Shown here: positions 32,781-40,484 of the stretch, piece by piece
How the letters are laid out: every line of letters begins with the position of its first letter
Numbering within the stretch: position 1 is the first letter of the stretch
Source of the DNA: an uncultured Prevotellaceae bacterium
GTDB taxonomy: Bacteria > Bacteroidota > Bacteroidia > Bacteroidales > Muribaculaceae
Direction: 5' to 3'
DNA: 44,621 nucleotides
Assembly: GCA_900318065.1 (NCBI GenBank)
Contig: ONIY01000032.1
Location: 1 to 44,621, forward strand
The notes under the pieces: generated by a model
What the model saw: the letters and a program-made list of their open reading frames with translations, nothing else
Database searches by the model: none
What the model was told of the DNA's origin: nothing
Program-made: the position numbers and the translations under genes

Positions 32781-32802
32781 CCGCAAGCACCGTAGAAGGC
32801 TT

Positions 32803-32866
32803 TTGCAAAAACTGAAGTGTTCCCTCATCTCCCCCTCTAAGATAGAGGGGGGTGGGGGGAGTATGA
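32803..32866. repeat. Dispersed palindromic repeat, copy 2
   Basis: TTGCAAAAA, then CTCCCCCTCTAAGATAGAGG with G-rich flank and GTATGA, as at 12199-12259. It lies about 25 bases after the stop of the secreted protein gene. Confidence 0.8.
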
Positions 32867-32927
32867 TAAACGATGGTTTTTTTGGTTAAAATTTCGTAAT
32901 AAATTGGGTGGATTTGCAATAAAACTG

Positions 32928-32935
32928 TATTTTTG
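32928..32935 (+). promoter_or_regulatory. -7 box (TATTTTTG) for the AraC-type regulator at 32973
   Basis: A TAnnTTTG match with a possible TTG -33 element 21 bases upstream (32904-32906). Confidence 0.55.
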
Positions 32936-32972
32936 TGGTTTAAAAGAGAACTAATCCTATATAATTATACTT

Positions 32973-33821
32973 ATGACCCGTCGAGAGCAAATAGAAAAGA
33001 ATGGTTATTGCGTCTTCGACCTCAACAAGGAGAATGATGGAGATGCAATGACTCCTACTAGCACCAATTATCAGGCGATTGTGTTGTGCGAAGAAGGTGA
33101 AGTGACCGTCGAGGCCAACATGAAACACCTGACGATTGAGAAAGATGATTGCTTGTGCATGAACAATATTCTTTACAAGAAAACCGTGCACATGAGCGAT
33201 GACTTCAGCGGCAAAGTGCTGGTGTGTGACCGCTCTTTTGCCTTCAGAGTTATCGTGGGTGTCCCCACCGAGTACATCGAACTGATGTACATTAATCCTA
33301 CGGTGAAAATTAAAGACGAAGTCCACAAGAGGCTCATTCTCAACTTCTTCGACACTCTAGACCAGTTGCAGAACCATCAACTTGAACTGCGCCACAAGGA
33401 AGTGGTAAACAGCACTTTCCGATCTCTCATCCTGCTCATGGCAGGCATTAGGGGCGGTCACGATGACCAAAACCTCACTTTCACTCAGAGCGACCTGTAT
33501 TTCAGGCAGTTTGTCGAACACATCGAGACGCACGTCAAGCGAGAGCATGAGGTGGCGTTCTATGCGGGCAAACTCAGCATCACGTCCAAGTACTTGAACG
33601 AGGTGTGCAAAAACAAGGGTGGCTATAAGGCGAAGGAGATGATCTCGCTGTTCTTGATTTCTAAAATCAAGCAGGAGATTCTCATGTCGGGCAAGTCGAT
33701 CAAGAATATTGCCTATGAATATGGCTTTGCCGACCAGTCGAGCATGGGAAAATTCTTCACTAAGATGGCAGGCATCTCGCCTAGCGAGTTCAAAAGAACA
33801 AGACTGCAGGTTCTGGTTTAA
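32973..33821 (+). CDS. AraC-family transcriptional regulator
   Basis: A 282-residue regulator. The N-terminal 150 residues resemble a cupin-like ligand domain (IVLCEEGEVTVEANMKHLTI, then DDCLCMNNI). The C-terminal 95 residues hold two helix-turn-helix units: EVAFYAGKLSITSKYLNEVC and the AraC signature with IKNIAYEYGFADQSSMGKFF. The ligand is unknown. Its stop overlaps that of the convergent GT2 gene by four bases (shared TTAA). Related in architecture to the regulator at 37345. Confidence 0.9.
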   Translation: MTRREQIEKNGYCVFDLNKENDGDAMTPTSTNYQAIVLCEEGEVTVEANMKHLTIEKDDCLCMNNILYKKTVHMSDDFSGKVLVCDRSFAFRVIVGVPTEYIELMYINPTVKIKDEVHKRLILNFFDTLDQLQNHQLELRHKEVVNSTFRSLILLMAGIRGGHDDQNLTFTQSDLYFRQFVEHIETHVKREHEVAFYAGKLSITSKYLNEVCKNKGGYKAKEMISLFLISKIKQEILMSGKSIKNIAYEYGFADQSSMGKFFTKMAGISPSEFKRTRLQVLV

Positions 33822-34822
33822 AATCTCTTCTTGCCGCGCAGGTAGTAGTCTATCACTATGTTGCGCTGGGCACCAGGGAAGGTCTTGAGCAGATTTTCCT
33901 GGGGCTGGCAGTGGTAGCGGTTCTTGAGGCGGCGGTAGTCGTTGTGCGCCCTGATAATGGCACGGGCATCGCCGCCATGCAGCTTGGCAAGTGCCATGAA
34001 GAATGCCAGGGTGTCGTAGAGGCGGCGCACCAGCAGCATGCGCTTGCCTTCTTTCACGGGCAGGTTCTTGTAGAGCAGGAACAGGCTGTTGCGGAAGTTG
34101 AGATAGGTCTTGCGGGGGTTGCCCTGAGGCAGGCTGCCGCCACCCAGGTGGAACACCTCGCTGGCGGTGACAATGCGCACGTCGCTGCCACTCAGGTGGA
34201 TGCGCCAGCACAGGTCTATCTCTTCCATGTGGGCAAAGAAGTCCTCGTCGAGGCCGCCCACTCGCTTGTATAACTCGGTGCGCACCATCAGGCATGCACC
34301 GGTAGCCCAAAAGATGTCGATGTCCTTGCCGTCATACTGGCCATGGTCGTCTTCCACAGCCTCAAACACACGGCCGCGGCAGTAGGGATAGCCATGCTTG
34401 TCGATGAAGCCGCCAGCAGCACCGGCATACTCAAACATGCGCTTGCCGTCGTTGCGGTCGTGCAGCAGCTTGGGCTGAACGGCTCCCACACTGGGATTTT
34501 CTTCAAGGTATTGGTATAAGGGTTCGAGCCACCCGGCGGGAGTGCGCACGTCGCTGTTGAGCAGCACGGTATAGCGGTAGTCTGTCGCCAGTTCTATCGC
34601 CTTGTTGTAGCCACCAGCAAAGCCGTAGTTCTTGTCGAGCAAGAACGTCTTCACTTGTGGAAACTCCTGCTCCAGAACCTCGCGGCTGTTGTCGCTGCTG
34701 CCGTTGTCGGCAACTATCACGTCGGCAATCTCACCATTGGTGCCCTCAAGCACCGTGGGCAAGTATCGCCGCAGCAACGCCGCGCCATTCCAGTTCAATA
34801 TTATTACCGCTACAGGTTTCAT
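33818..34822 (-). CDS. Family 2 glycosyltransferase
   Basis: A 334-residue GT2 enzyme. It would transfer a nucleotide-sugar-derived residue to a polysaccharide or lipid carrier. GT-A motifs are VAVIILNWNGAALL (4-17), VIVADNGSSDNS (about 35-46), the LLNSDVRTP metal site (about 92-100), the acceptor-side ATGACLMVR and the DFFAHMEEIDLCWR base region, typical of rhamnosyl/galactofuranosyl-type members. The C-terminal 70 residues are basic. It is the last gene of a minus-strand unit with mtaB and an acyltransferase, though a 118-base repeat spacer intervenes. The sugar and acceptor are unknown; a surface glycan role is inferred. Confidence 0.9.
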   Translation of the reverse strand: MKPVAVIILNWNGAALLRRYLPTVLEGTNGEIADVIVADNGSSDNSREVLEQEFPQVKTFLLDKNYGFAGGYNKAIELATDYRYTVLLNSDVRTPAGWLEPLYQYLEENPSVGAVQPKLLHDRNDGKRMFEYAGAAGGFIDKHGYPYCRGRVFEAVEDDHGQYDGKDIDIFWATGACLMVRTELYKRVGGLDEDFFAHMEEIDLCWRIHLSGSDVRIVTASEVFHLGGGSLPQGNPRKTYLNFRNSLFLLYKNLPVKEGKRMLLVRRLYDTLAFFMALAKLHGGDARAIIRAHNDYRRLKNRYHCQPQENLLKTFPGAQRNIVIDYYLRGKKRF

Positions 34823-34823
34823 T

Positions 34824-34885
34824 GTAGTTGTCAGTTATCAGTTGTCAGTTATCAGTAGTCAGTAGTCAGTTGTCAGTTTTCAGTT
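34824..34885. repeat. Heptad tract of the TCAGTTN type
   Basis: Eight or nine 7-mers (TCAGTTA, TCAGTTG, TCAGTAG, TCAGTTT). It is the inverse of the ACTGAAA heptads at 38341-38385 and abuts the palindromic repeat at 34884-34935. Confidence 0.9.
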
Positions 34886-34935
34886 TGGTATCGCAAGGCG
34901 GTGCCTTGCGACCTGCCGACTGGTTGTGAGGCTTC
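34884..34935 (+). repeat. Palindromic dispersed repeat, copy 1
   Basis: TTTGGTATCGCAAGGC-GGT-GCCTTGCGA then CCTGCCGACTGGTTGTGAGG. An inverted copy with few differences lies at 38286-38333. Both copies abut a heptad tract. Confidence 0.85.
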
Positions 34936-34940
34936 GGGCT

Positions 34941-35891
34941 TCATCTGCTGGCATAGAACTCCAGTTCATTCTCCCGGGTGTATCCATCGGGGAAGGTGAC
35001 TGGGCGTTTCCAGCGCTTGTGGGTCCAGAGCCAGTAGGCGGGTTCTTCTTTAATGCGCTGCTCTAGCAGGCGGGCGTAGCGCGTGGTGATGGAGCCGCGT
35101 GGCTCGCTGGCGATGTCGTCGCTCAGGGGCACGAGGGTGCACTCATAATGGCCGCGGCGCAACTTGCGCATGTCGAAGTAGGCAGCACGGCAGTGCAGCT
35201 TGCGTCCTATCGCCTCGGCACCGGTGACGAAGGCAGTGGGGTGGTGCAGGAAGTCAAGCACATGGCCCTCATCGTTGGTCCACGGATGCTGGTCGGCAAT
35301 GAACCCAATGCCCAGATGTCGTCCCTCGCGCTCGCAGCTAATCATCTCTCTCAGGATGGCCTTCTTGCTGATGCACACCGTGTGGAAGCGCTGGCGCAAC
35401 CGCAGGAAGAAACGGTCGAACCACTCATTCTCAAGTGGTTGATACACCTGCCCTTGCACAGCGTCACTGTGGCGCACGCTGTCAAACCACAGCGTTATCG
35501 ATGTCACCCACTCCCAGTTGCCGTAGTGGGCGGCATAGAGCACTATGCTCTGGCCGTTGTCGAGGGCATCGTCAATGACATGGGCGTTGTGAAACACCAA
35601 GCGTTTGCGCATCTCGTCATCGCTGATGTGCAGCAGTTTGAGGGTCTCGACCACATAGTCGGCGAAGTGGTGGTAAAACTCTTTCTCAATGGCTTTGCGC
35701 TCTTGCTCGCTCTTCTCGGGGAAGCACTCGGCAAGGTTTTGCTGCACCACCTTCCTGCGGTAGCCTATCAGGTGATAGGCAATGAAGTAGAGCACATGGG
35801 CATGCAGGTAGAGCACCCACCACGGCATCAGTGCCAGCAGGTGCAAGCCCCATCCCAGGGGAGCGTATAATATTTTGCTATACCACTTCAC
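34941..35891 (-). CDS. Lipid A biosynthesis acyltransferase (LpxL/HtrB family)
   Basis: A 316-residue membrane-anchored acyltransferase. It adds an acyl chain to a lipid A precursor or a related lipid at the inner membrane. An N-terminal hydrophobic segment lies at about 14-42. The catalytic H-x4-E motif is in AAHYGNWEW (H122, E127). Later family blocks are GIGFIADQHPWTNDEGHVLDF (quoted as GIGFIADQHPW), FLHHPTAFVTG and YWLWTHKRWKRP near the end. Length matches the family. The start is GTG at 35891, one base after the mtaB stop, so the two genes are cotranscribed and probably translationally coupled. Confidence 0.92.
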   Translation of the reverse strand: MKWYSKILYAPLGWGLHLLALMPWWVLYLHAHVLYFIAYHLIGYRRKVVQQNLAECFPEKSEQERKAIEKEFYHHFADYVVETLKLLHISDDEMRKRLVFHNAHVIDDALDNGQSIVLYAAHYGNWEWVTSITLWFDSVRHSDAVQGQVYQPLENEWFDRFFLRLRQRFHTVCISKKAILREMISCEREGRHLGIGFIADQHPWTNDEGHVLDFLHHPTAFVTGAEAIGRKLHCRAAYFDMRKLRRGHYECTLVPLSDDIASEPRGSITTRYARLLEQRIKEEPAYWLWTHKRWKRPVTFPDGYTRENELEFYASR

Positions 35892-35892
35892 G

Positions 35893-37194
35893 TTATGAAT
35901 TGTGAGTTGTTGAGATTATTGACCTGTCGAGTTTCACCTGTGCCACCGTGTTGACGAGTTCCTTGCGATAAGGCACTGTGACGCGGATGTAGTTGTCGGT
36001 AAAGCCGTGCATCACCTTGCTGCCGGCAGGGGGCTGCTCAAAGAGCACTGGGCGATTGGTGCCCAGGAATCGCTCGATGAACTCGCGCTGCTGGCGGTCG
36101 CTAAGCTCCATCATCAGTGCCACGCGGCGGTCGCGCTCGGCTTTGGGCACTATGTAGGGGATGCGCAGCGCCATCGTGCCAGGACGCTCGCTGTAGGGGA
36201 ACACATGCAGGTGCTGCACTCCAAGCGAGGCGATAAACTGCAGCGAGTCGTCGAAGTATTCGGGAAGTTCGCCACGGGTGCCCACCATCACGTCTACGCC
36301 AATGAACGCGTGGGGCATCAACTCATGGATGCGCTCCACCTTGCGGGCAAAGAGGGCGCGGTCGTAGTGGCGGCGCATGAGACGCAGCACCTCGTCGCTG
36401 CCGCTCTGCAGCGGGATGTGGAAGTGTGGCATGAAGGCGCGCGAGGCCGAGCACCAGGCTATCACCTCGTCGTCGAGCAGGTCGGGCTCAAGCGATGAGA
36501 TGCGGTAGCGTTCTATGCCATCCACCGCGTCGAGTGCCTTGAGCAGGTCGAGGAATTTCTCGCCAGTGTTCTTGCCAAAGTCGCCAATGTTCACCCCCGT
36601 GATCACTATCTCCTTGCCACCACGGCGCGCCACGTCCTGGGCTTGCTCCACCAGGCTCGCTATCGTGCCACTGCGGCTGCGGCCGCGAGCCAGCGGTATC
36701 GTGCAATAGCTGCAGTAGTAGTCGCAGCCGTCCTGCACTTTCAGGAAATAGCGGGTGCGGTCGCCACACTCGCACGACGGCGAGAAGCGCCTGATGTCCT
36801 TGTGTGGAGTCACCGCCAGCTCGCTGTGGTGGTCGTTGAGCCATCGCTCTATATAGTCCACCACGTCGCCCTTCTGCTCATTGCCCAGCACAATGTCTAC
36901 GCCGTCAATCTCGGCAATGCTCTTGCCTTGCAGCTGGGCATAGCAGCCTGTGACCACCACCAGAGCCTTGGGGTAGCGCTTGATGAGGCTGCGAATGTTC
37001 TGACGGCATTTGCGGTCGGCAAGCGAGGTGACGCTGCAGGTGTTCACCACGCATATGGTGGGCTCTTCATCACCCACTACCGTGCGTGCTATGCCACGTT
37101 CCAGCAGTTGCTGACCAATGGTAGCGCTCTCCGAGAAGTTCAACTTGCATCCCAGAGTAACGAATTTCACTTTATGTAATGCCTCGATAGCCAT
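35893..37194 (-). CDS. mtaB: tRNA (N6-threonylcarbamoyladenosine-37 C2) methylthiotransferase
   Basis: A 433-residue radical-SAM methylthiotransferase. It converts t6A37 to ms2t6A37 in ANN-decoding tRNAs. The N-terminal UPF0004 domain has the three iron-sulphur cysteines C16 (TLGCKLN), C53 (NTCSVT) and C84 (TGCYAQ). The radical SAM triad is C157, C161 and C164 in DGCDYYCSYCTIPLARGRSR. A TRAM-like RNA-binding segment closes the protein. The TLGCKLNFSES and NTCSVTS signatures favour MtaB over MiaB or RimO. It is the first gene of the minus-strand unit and has its own -7 box. Confidence 0.95.
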   Translation of the reverse strand: MAIEALHKVKFVTLGCKLNFSESATIGQQLLERGIARTVVGDEEPTICVVNTCSVTSLADRKCRQNIRSLIKRYPKALVVVTGCYAQLQGKSIAEIDGVDIVLGNEQKGDVVDYIERWLNDHHSELAVTPHKDIRRFSPSCECGDRTRYFLKVQDGCDYYCSYCTIPLARGRSRSGTIASLVEQAQDVARRGGKEIVITGVNIGDFGKNTGEKFLDLLKALDAVDGIERYRISSLEPDLLDDEVIAWCSASRAFMPHFHIPLQSGSDEVLRLMRRHYDRALFARKVERIHELMPHAFIGVDVMVGTRGELPEYFDDSLQFIASLGVQHLHVFPYSERPGTMALRIPYIVPKAERDRRVALMMELSDRQQREFIERFLGTNRPVLFEQPPAGSKVMHGFTDNYIRVTVPYRKELVNTVAQVKLDRSIISTTHNS

Positions 37195-37213
37195 TATCTC
37201 TCTAACAAAAATG

Positions 37214-37221
37214 CAAAGTTA
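37214..37221 (-). promoter_or_regulatory. -7 box (TAACTTTG) for mtaB
   Basis: A TAnnTTTG match on the minus strand, 19 bases before the start at 37194. Confidence 0.6.
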
Positions 37222-37234
37222 CAAATTATCTTTC

Positions 37235-37277
37235 ACACTTCCCACTTCCCACTTAACATTTAACCCTTAACACTTAT
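37235..37277. repeat. Heptad tract of the CACTTCC/CACTTAA type
   Basis: Successive 7-mers CACTTCC, CACTTCC, CACTTAA, CATTTAA, CCCTTAA and CACTTAT between the divergent promoters of mtaB and the second AraC gene. Related to the run at 7233-7260. Confidence 0.85.
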
Positions 37278-37315
37278 TTTTTGTGTTTTTTGCTTGTTAT
37301 ATCACCAAAAATGAC

Positions 37316-37323
37316 TATATTTG
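37316..37323 (+). promoter_or_regulatory. -7 box (TATATTTG) for the AraC-type regulator at 37345
   Basis: A TAnnTTTG match 21 bases before the ATG at 37345. Confidence 0.6.
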
Positions 37324-37344
37324 TCCAGAAAATAGGCTAGTGTT

Positions 37345-38232
37345 ATGTCATCCATCCAAAACTCTGGACACAGTAATCGCACCAAACCCCCATTTGACGT
37401 GTCTTCTCACTTTGTTGTCTACGACAACATTGGGAAAGACTTTATGGGCTATTACGAGAGGTTCCCGTGCAAGATTGAGTCGTGCTGCCTGTGCTATGTG
37501 GTGAAGGGCAGCCTCAAGGCGACTATCAACCTCACGGAGTTTGACGTCACGGCAGGCGACTTTGTGGTGCTGCTGCCGGGTGGCTTCCTGCATATTAGTG
37601 ACATGAGCGATGACCTCCTCATCAGTTTTGAGGGATACTCATCGGCATTCCTCAAGACGGTGAACTTCTGGAAGCTCATTTCGCCCATCATGCAGTTTGT
37701 CATCAAGCAGCCTGTGCTCTCGCTCGACGAGCGCATGGGCACATTCTATCGCGAGAGTTTCTCAATCATGACCAAGGCGGCAAGTTTTGGGCAATCGTTC
37801 ATGACCCACAGTATCGCGCAGTCGGCACTGGTGGTTGCCATCGACATGCTCAGCAACGCCATCACCCACAACCTGGTGAAGGGCACCTCGGTGAAGAACT
37901 CCTCGCGCGACCAGGCCATTGTGGGAGAGTTCATGCAGCTGGCGCTGGAGAACTACCGCACCGAGCACAAGATCTCGTTCTATGCCCACGAGGCATCGCT
38001 CACGCTGTCGCACTTTTGCAACGTCATCAGCAAGACTACCGGCATGACTGCCCAGCACATCATCATGAACCTCATCATCATGGATGCCAAGAACCAGCTG
38101 CGCAACAGCGACGCACCAGTGCAGGAGATTGCCAAGATTCTGGGCTTCTCCTCACCCACAACCTTCAACCGCTACTTCAAGACCTACACCGGCTTCACAC
38201 CACAGGAGTACAGGAACAATGAAGAGAACTAA
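37345..38232 (+). CDS. AraC-family transcriptional regulator
   Basis: A 295-residue regulator. Residues 1-150 form a sensing domain of the cupin type (GSLKATINLTEFDVTAGDFV, VVLLPGGFLHISDMSDD). The C-terminal part (about 195-295) carries the AraC double helix-turn-helix: ISFYAHEASLTLSHFCNVIS and VQEIAKILGFSSPTTFNRYF, ending in YTGFTPQEYRN. Ligand and targets are unknown. It is divergent from mtaB and stands alone. A run of GTTTATG-type heptads follows its stop. Confidence 0.92.
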   Translation: MSSIQNSGHSNRTKPPFDVSSHFVVYDNIGKDFMGYYERFPCKIESCCLCYVVKGSLKATINLTEFDVTAGDFVVLLPGGFLHISDMSDDLLISFEGYSSAFLKTVNFWKLISPIMQFVIKQPVLSLDERMGTFYRESFSIMTKAASFGQSFMTHSIAQSALVVAIDMLSNAITHNLVKGTSVKNSSRDQAIVGEFMQLALENYRTEHKISFYAHEASLTLSHFCNVISKTTGMTAQHIIMNLIIMDAKNQLRNSDAPVQEIAKILGFSSPTTFNRYFKTYTGFTPQEYRNNEEN

Positions 38233-38234
38233 CT

Positions 38235-38258
38235 GGTTTATAGTTTATGGTTTATGGA
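38235..38258. repeat. Short heptad run (GTTTATG)
   Basis: Three 7-mers, GTTTATA, GTTTATG and GTTTATG, begin just after the stop of the AraC gene. Confidence 0.6.
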
Positions 38259-38285
38259 AGACCGTGGTGAGATTATAGGCACTGC

Positions 38286-38333
38286 AGCCTCACAATCGGT
38301 CGGCGGGTCGCAAGGCACCGCCTTGCGATACCA
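38286..38333 (-). repeat. Palindromic dispersed repeat, copy 2 (inverted)
   Basis: Minus-strand reading equals the 34884-34935 repeat, including GCAAGGC-GGT-GCCTTGC. Together they bracket the lpxL-like, mtaB and AraC genes as an inverted pair about 3.4 kb apart. Confidence 0.85.
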
Positions 38334-38385
38334 AACCAAAAACCAAAAACTGAAAACTAATTACTGAATACTGATAACTAAAAAA
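38334..38385. repeat. Heptad tract of the CCAAAAA/CTGAAAA type
   Basis: 7-mers CCAAAAA, CCAAAAA, CTGAAAA, CTAATTA, CTGAATA and CTGATAA lie just before fbp. They belong to the same family as 6222-6257 and are inverse to 34824-34885. Confidence 0.85.
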
Positions 38386-38397
38386 AACTAAACCGTA

Positions 38398-40398
38398 ATG
38401 ACAAAGAAAGAACAACGAGAAGCCGAATTAAGATTTCTGAAATTGCTGTCGCACAATTTTCCCGATGTGGCAACAGCGAGCACCGAGATTATCAACCTCT
38501 CGGCAATTCTGAACTTGCCTAAGGGCACCGAGCACTTCCTTGCCGACCTGCACGGTGAGTACAAGGCTTTCCAGCATGTGCTGCGCAACGCCTCGGGTAC
38601 CATCAAGCGCAAGGTGGGTGAGATTTTCAACGACACGCTCAGCAGCCGCGACCAGAAGGAGCTGTGTACGCTCATCTACTATCCTGAGCGCAAACTCGAG
38701 CTGGTGAAGGCGGGCATGAACGACCGCTCCGACCTCGAAGACTGGTATTTCATCACCATCAACAGGCTGGTGCGCGTGTGCCGCGACGTGTCGTCGAAGT
38801 ATACCCGCTCTAAGGTCAACAAGGCGCTGCCCAGCAGTTTTTCCTACATCATCCAGGAGCTGCTGCACGAGAATGCCACCGACCGCAACAAGCAAGCCTA
38901 TGTCGACGTTGTTGTGCACACCATCATCAGCACTGGCCGTGCCGACAACTTCATTATCACCATTTGCTACCTCATCCAGCAGCTCACCATCGACAAGCTG
39001 CACATCCTGGGCGACGTGTTTGACCGTGGTCCCAGCCCCGACAAGATTATGGACATCCTGTGCACATTCCACAACTTTGATATCCAGTGGGGTAACCACG
39101 ATATCCTGTGGATGGGTGCTGCCAGTGGCAACGACAGCTGCATCGCCAATGTGATTCGCATCGCCATGCGCTACGGCAACCAGGCAGTGCTCGAGGATGG
39201 CTATGGCATCAACATGCTGCCACTTGCCACCTTTGCCATGGACGTCTACGGCAACGACCCATGCGAGAAGTTCATCCCCAAGGGCGAGGCCAAGGAAAAC
39301 AAGCTGGCTCCGCTCATCGCCAAGATGCACAAGGCCATTAGCATCATCCAGTTCAAGCTCGAGGCGCAGATCATCAACCGCCGTCCCGAGTTTGAGATGC
39401 AGGACCGCCTGCTGCTCGACAAGATAGACCACGAACGCAAGGTGATTACCATCGACGGAGTGGACTATGAGATGACCGACACTAATTTCCCCACTGTCGA
39501 CCCCAAAGACCCCTATCGCCTCACCCCCGAGGAAGAGGAGATAGTGGAGAAACTGCACAACTCGTTCACTGGCAGTGGTCGCCTGCGCACCCACATGCGC
39601 TGCCTGTTCCGCTACGGCTGCGTCTACAAGGTGGTGAATGGCAACCTGCTCTATCACGCCTCTATACCATTGAACGAGGACGGCACGCTCAAGGATGTGA
39701 CCATCCAGGGCGAGAAGTATCACGGCCGCGCACTGCTCAAGAAGGTGGGAGCGCTCATTCGCGACGCCTACTTTGGCTGCGACAGTGAGGAGAACCGCCA
39801 GTTTGCCAACGACTACGTGTGGTACCTGTGGTGTGGCAAGGATTCTCCAGCCTTCGACAAGGACAAGATGGCGACATTTGAGCGCTACTTCATCGTCGAC
39901 AAAGCCACTCACAAGGAGGTGAAGGGCCACTACTACAACCTGCGCGACAATGGCGACGTGGTCGACTCGATTCTCGATGAGTTTGAGGTTAAGGGACAGT
40001 ATCGCCACATCATCAACGGCCATGTGCCTGTGAAGACCATCAAGGGCGAGAACCCAGTGAAGGCCAACGGCAAACTCATGGTGATTGACGGTGGATTCTC
40101 TAAGGCCTATCAGCCCGAGACAGGTATTGCCGGATACACGCTGGTATACCACAGCCGTGGCTTCCAGCTCGTGCAGCACGAGCCGTTCACTTCTATCACA
40201 AGGGCAGTGGAGGAAGGTCTCGACATCAAGTCGACCTATGAGATGGTGGAGATGACTAACCACCGCATGATGGTGAAGGACACCGACATAGGTGCTGAGC
40301 TCGAAGACCAAATCAACGACCTCAAGCTGCTGCTCGAGGCCTACCGCAACGGCGACATCAGCGAGCGCTCCCGCCAGCCCATTACCAATAAGACCTGA
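38398..40398 (+). CDS. fbp: Fructose-1,6-bisphosphatase, class III
   Basis: A 666-residue FBPase of the Firmicutes/Bacteroidetes class III type. It hydrolyses fructose 1,6-bisphosphate to fructose 6-phosphate in gluconeogenesis. Metallophosphoesterase-type metal motifs are D50-L-H52-GEYKAF, GDVFDRGPSPDKI (about 204-216) and WGNHDILWMGAASG (about 231-244), followed by the late HVPVKTIKGENPVKANGKL block with the third metal-site histidine. Length fits the family. It is a single-gene unit that shares a bidirectional terminator with the convergent hemD-like gene. Confidence 0.97.
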   Translation: MTKKEQREAELRFLKLLSHNFPDVATASTEIINLSAILNLPKGTEHFLADLHGEYKAFQHVLRNASGTIKRKVGEIFNDTLSSRDQKELCTLIYYPERKLELVKAGMNDRSDLEDWYFITINRLVRVCRDVSSKYTRSKVNKALPSSFSYIIQELLHENATDRNKQAYVDVVVHTIISTGRADNFIITICYLIQQLTIDKLHILGDVFDRGPSPDKIMDILCTFHNFDIQWGNHDILWMGAASGNDSCIANVIRIAMRYGNQAVLEDGYGINMLPLATFAMDVYGNDPCEKFIPKGEAKENKLAPLIAKMHKAISIIQFKLEAQIINRRPEFEMQDRLLLDKIDHERKVITIDGVDYEMTDTNFPTVDPKDPYRLTPEEEEIVEKLHNSFTGSGRLRTHMRCLFRYGCVYKVVNGNLLYHASIPLNEDGTLKDVTIQGEKYHGRALLKKVGALIRDAYFGCDSEENRQFANDYVWYLWCGKDSPAFDKDKMATFERYFIVDKATHKEVKGHYYNLRDNGDVVDSILDEFEVKGQYRHIINGHVPVKTIKGENPVKANGKLMVIDGGFSKAYQPETGIAGYTLVYHSRGFQLVQHEPFTSITRAVEEGLDIKSTYEMVEMTNHRMMVKDTDIGAELEDQINDLKLLLEAYRNGDISERSRQPITNKT

Positions 40399-40425
40399 TT
40401 GGGTTAAAGGTAAGGCGTGAAAGTT

Positions 40426-40465
40426 ATAATCCCCGGAATTGTTGAGAATTCTGGGGATTATTAAG
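40426..40465. terminator. Bidirectional terminator between fbp and the hemD-like gene
   Basis: TAATCCCCGGAATT (40427-40440) pairs with AATTCTGGGGATTA (40447-40460) with one mismatch and a short loop. A/T-rich sequence flanks both sides. Confidence 0.75.
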
Positions 40466-40484
40466 TATTAGGATAGCGCGAGAA

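Noticed and set aside
38428-40311. 627-codon minus-strand frame opposite fbp
   Set aside because: It is a mirror of the GC-rich codon pattern of fbp. The plus strand holds all family motifs.
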